Assembly (NCBI RefSeq): GCF_003260995.1
Contig: NZ_CP030040.1
Location: 602,979-666,978, forward strand
Origin: Acetobacterium sp. KB-1
GTDB lineage: Bacteria > Bacillota > Clostridia > Eubacteriales > Eubacteriaceae
Length of the DNA: 64,000 nucleotides
Direction: 5' to 3'
The notes beneath the pieces were generated by a model. It had not been told where the DNA came from. It made no database searches and saw nothing but the letters and a program-made list of their open reading frames with translations. The position numbers and the translations under genes were made by a program. Of the stretch, positions 62,638-64,000 are shown one piece after another (within the stretch, counting starts at the first letter, position 1; each line of letters starts with the position of its first letter).

Positions 62638-63888
62638 ATGAATCGACGAGTTGTTATAACAGGATGTGGTGCTGTTTCTCCAGTGGGTAGCACTGTAGAA
62701 CGTTTTTGGGAAAACCTTAAAAACGGAAGATGCGGCATTGACTTTATTAAGAAATTTGATACCACCGACCTAAAAGTGAAAATTGCAGGTGAGGTTCATG
62801 ATTTTGAACCCCTTGACTATATTAAAAAGAATGAAATCCGAAAAACTGACCTATTTACCCAATACGGCATTGGCGCAGCTGTCCAGGCAATGGAAGACAG
62901 TGGTGTCCAGGCGTATGTGGACCCCACCCGACTGGGTGTTTATATGGGTTCTGGCATCGGCGGTATTCACACCTTTATTGATGAATGCCATAAAATGGAT
63001 ACCAAAGGCCCTGGCCGGATTTCGCCTTTTTTCATCCCAATGATGATTTCAAATATCGCCGCGGGAACCATCGCCATTCGCTATAATGCCCAGGGACCCT
63101 GTCTACCGATTGTTACAGCTTGTGCCACGGGTACCCATTCCATTGGAGAAGCATTTCGAAGTATTAAGCACGGTTATGCCGATGCCATTATTGCCGGCGG
63201 CACTGAAGCCAGTATTTCTCCTTTGTCGGTGGCCGGCTTTACTAATTTAACGGCTTTGACTACCGTTAACGATCCCACCCGGGCCTCCATTCCCTTTGAC
63301 AAAAACCGTAGCGGTTTTGTTATGGGTGAAGGCGCTGGTGCACTGGTATTAGAAGATCTGGAATCCGCCCTGAACCGCGGCGCGAAAATTTACGGCGAAG
63401 TTGTCGGCTACGGGAATACCTGCGATGCCTATCACATTACTGCCCCCCATCCCGACGCCATCGGTGGCACCCGAGCCATCAGCCTGGCTATGGCGGAGGC
63501 GGTCAGTTCGGGCATTAAATTTGAGCAATCTCAGATTTATGTAAACGCTCATGGTACCAGCACCCCACTTAACGATAAATCAGAAACCATTGCCATTAAA
63601 AATGCCCTGGGTGAACATCTCAATCGAACGCTGGTCAGCTCCACCAAATCAATGACTGGCCATATGTTGGGGGCAGCGGGTGCCATTGAAGCGATCGCTT
63701 CAGTGATGGCCTTGAGAGATGGCATTATTCCCCCCACCATTGGTTATCAGGAAGCTGATCCAGATTGTGATCTGGATTATGTCAACAATGAAAAACGAGA
63801 CGTCCAGAGTGATATTGCTCTATCGATCTCCCTTGGTTTTGGTGGTCACAATGGTTGTCTGGCATTTGTTAGATATGCAGGAGAATAA
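62638..63888 (+). CDS. fabF: Beta-ketoacyl-ACP synthase II
   Basis: A 416-residue elongating condensing enzyme. The nucleophile is Cys162 in TACATGTHSIG, with His in NAHGTSTPLND near 302 and His in KSMTGHMLGAAGA near 338. The length is normal and the start is conventional (MNRRVVITG), with GGAG 6-9 bases upstream. It follows fabG by nine bases and precedes accB. Confidence 0.97.
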   Translation: MNRRVVITGCGAVSPVGSTVERFWENLKNGRCGIDFIKKFDTTDLKVKIAGEVHDFEPLDYIKKNEIRKTDLFTQYGIGAAVQAMEDSGVQAYVDPTRLGVYMGSGIGGIHTFIDECHKMDTKGPGRISPFFIPMMISNIAAGTIAIRYNAQGPCLPIVTACATGTHSIGEAFRSIKHGYADAIIAGGTEASISPLSVAGFTNLTALTTVNDPTRASIPFDKNRSGFVMGEGAGALVLEDLESALNRGAKIYGEVVGYGNTCDAYHITAPHPDAIGGTRAISLAMAEAVSSGIKFEQSQIYVNAHGTSTPLNDKSETIAIKNALGEHLNRTLVSSTKSMTGHMLGAAGAIEAIASVMALRDGIIPPTIGYQEADPDCDLDYVNNEKRDVQSDIALSISLGFGGHNGCLAFVRYAGE

Positions 63889-63891
63889 GAG

Positions 63892-64000
63892 ATGGAATTA
63901 AATATAGAAACACTTCAGGCGCTGGCAAGAATCATGTCTGAAGAAAAACTCACCAGTCTGGTCCTTGATCAGGGAAACCTGAAAATCGAAATAAAACGGG
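63892..64000 (+). CDS. accB: Biotin carboxyl carrier protein of acetyl-CoA carboxylase, N-terminal part (cut by window edge)
   Basis: The first 36 codons (MELNIETLQALARIMSEEK, then LTSLVLDQGNLKIEIKR) match the N-terminus of AccB. It starts three bases after fabF, in the streptococcal fabF-accB order, so fabZ, accC, accD and accA are expected to follow beyond the window. The biotin-attachment motif is not in view. Confidence 0.8.
   Translation, partial: MELNIETLQALARIMSEEKLTSLVLDQGNLKIEIKR

Noticed and set aside
1-64000. Mobile elements, integrases, phage genes
   Set aside because: No transposase, integrase or phage gene could be recognised in any frame; the only hints of turnover are the small fragments at 51.3-52.1 kb.

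Overview
The window looks like chromosomal core sequence from an AT-rich, monoderm, anaerobic clostridial bacterium. An acetogen-type member of the Eubacteriaceae (Acetobacterium/Eubacterium-like) is my best guess. The grounds are the Firmicutes gene orders (rny-ymdB, recA-cinA-pgsA-rimO-ftsK, dut-pnp-rpsO-ribF-truB-nrnA-rbfA-infB-rnpM-nusA-rimP, frr-pyrH-tsf-rpsB, hslUV-topA-dprA, recO-era-dgkA-ybeY, fabT-fabH-acpP-fabK-fabD-fabG-fabF-accB), an adenosylcobalamin-type ribonucleotide reductase, indolepyruvate:ferredoxin oxidoreductase, strong Shine-Dalgarno sites and sigma-A-type promoters. The genus is inferred from gene content only.

Layout. Bases 1-6400 (minus strand) hold the start of nrdJ, plsY, a cysteine-rich protein, iorB-iorA with a phosphotransacylase (ptb-like), and citrate synthase behind three perfect 27-bp tandem repeats. 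Bases 6500-12200 hold tRNA-Trp, purB, ymdB, rny and recA; recA has a consensus promoter inside the end of cinA and a LexA box. Bases 12150-37000 are housekeeping genes for lipid synthesis, translation, RNA decay, chromosome segregation and proteolysis, all on the minus strand with terminators between most blocks. Bases 37000-40000 carry a solitary amino-acid-binding lipoprotein, a tandem universal stress protein and a DegV protein.

The most striking region is 40100-50000. It is a complete monoderm Tad/Flp pilus operon on the minus strand: prepilin peptidase, three near-identical Flp pilins, TadE, TadG, CpaB, TadZ, TadA, TadB, TadC, then a DUF192 protein and a DivIVA-like coiled-coil protein. 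A TTGACA/TATCAT promoter is followed by two tandem class-I cyclic-di-GMP riboswitches, each with its own intrinsic terminator, so pilus expression appears to be gated twice by c-di-GMP. A large hairpin with a T-run lies between the pilins and the assembly genes and could set the pilin:machinery ratio. The prepilin peptidase is cut by a single in-frame TAA between its two catalytic aspartates.

Bases 50300-52500 are accessory: a DUF2325-DUF3793 pair with two dyads around its promoter, a glyoxalase-like protein, a NifX-like protein and two apparently decayed coding fragments. Bases 52490-55810 (minus) hold recO-era-dgkA-ybeY and a phosphatase. From 55900 the plus strand carries a DMT transporter, a flavin oxidoreductase with a four-cysteine motif and the type-II fatty acid synthesis operon, headed by a MarR-type regulator with an operator-like dyad on its own promoter; the operon runs out of the window in accB.
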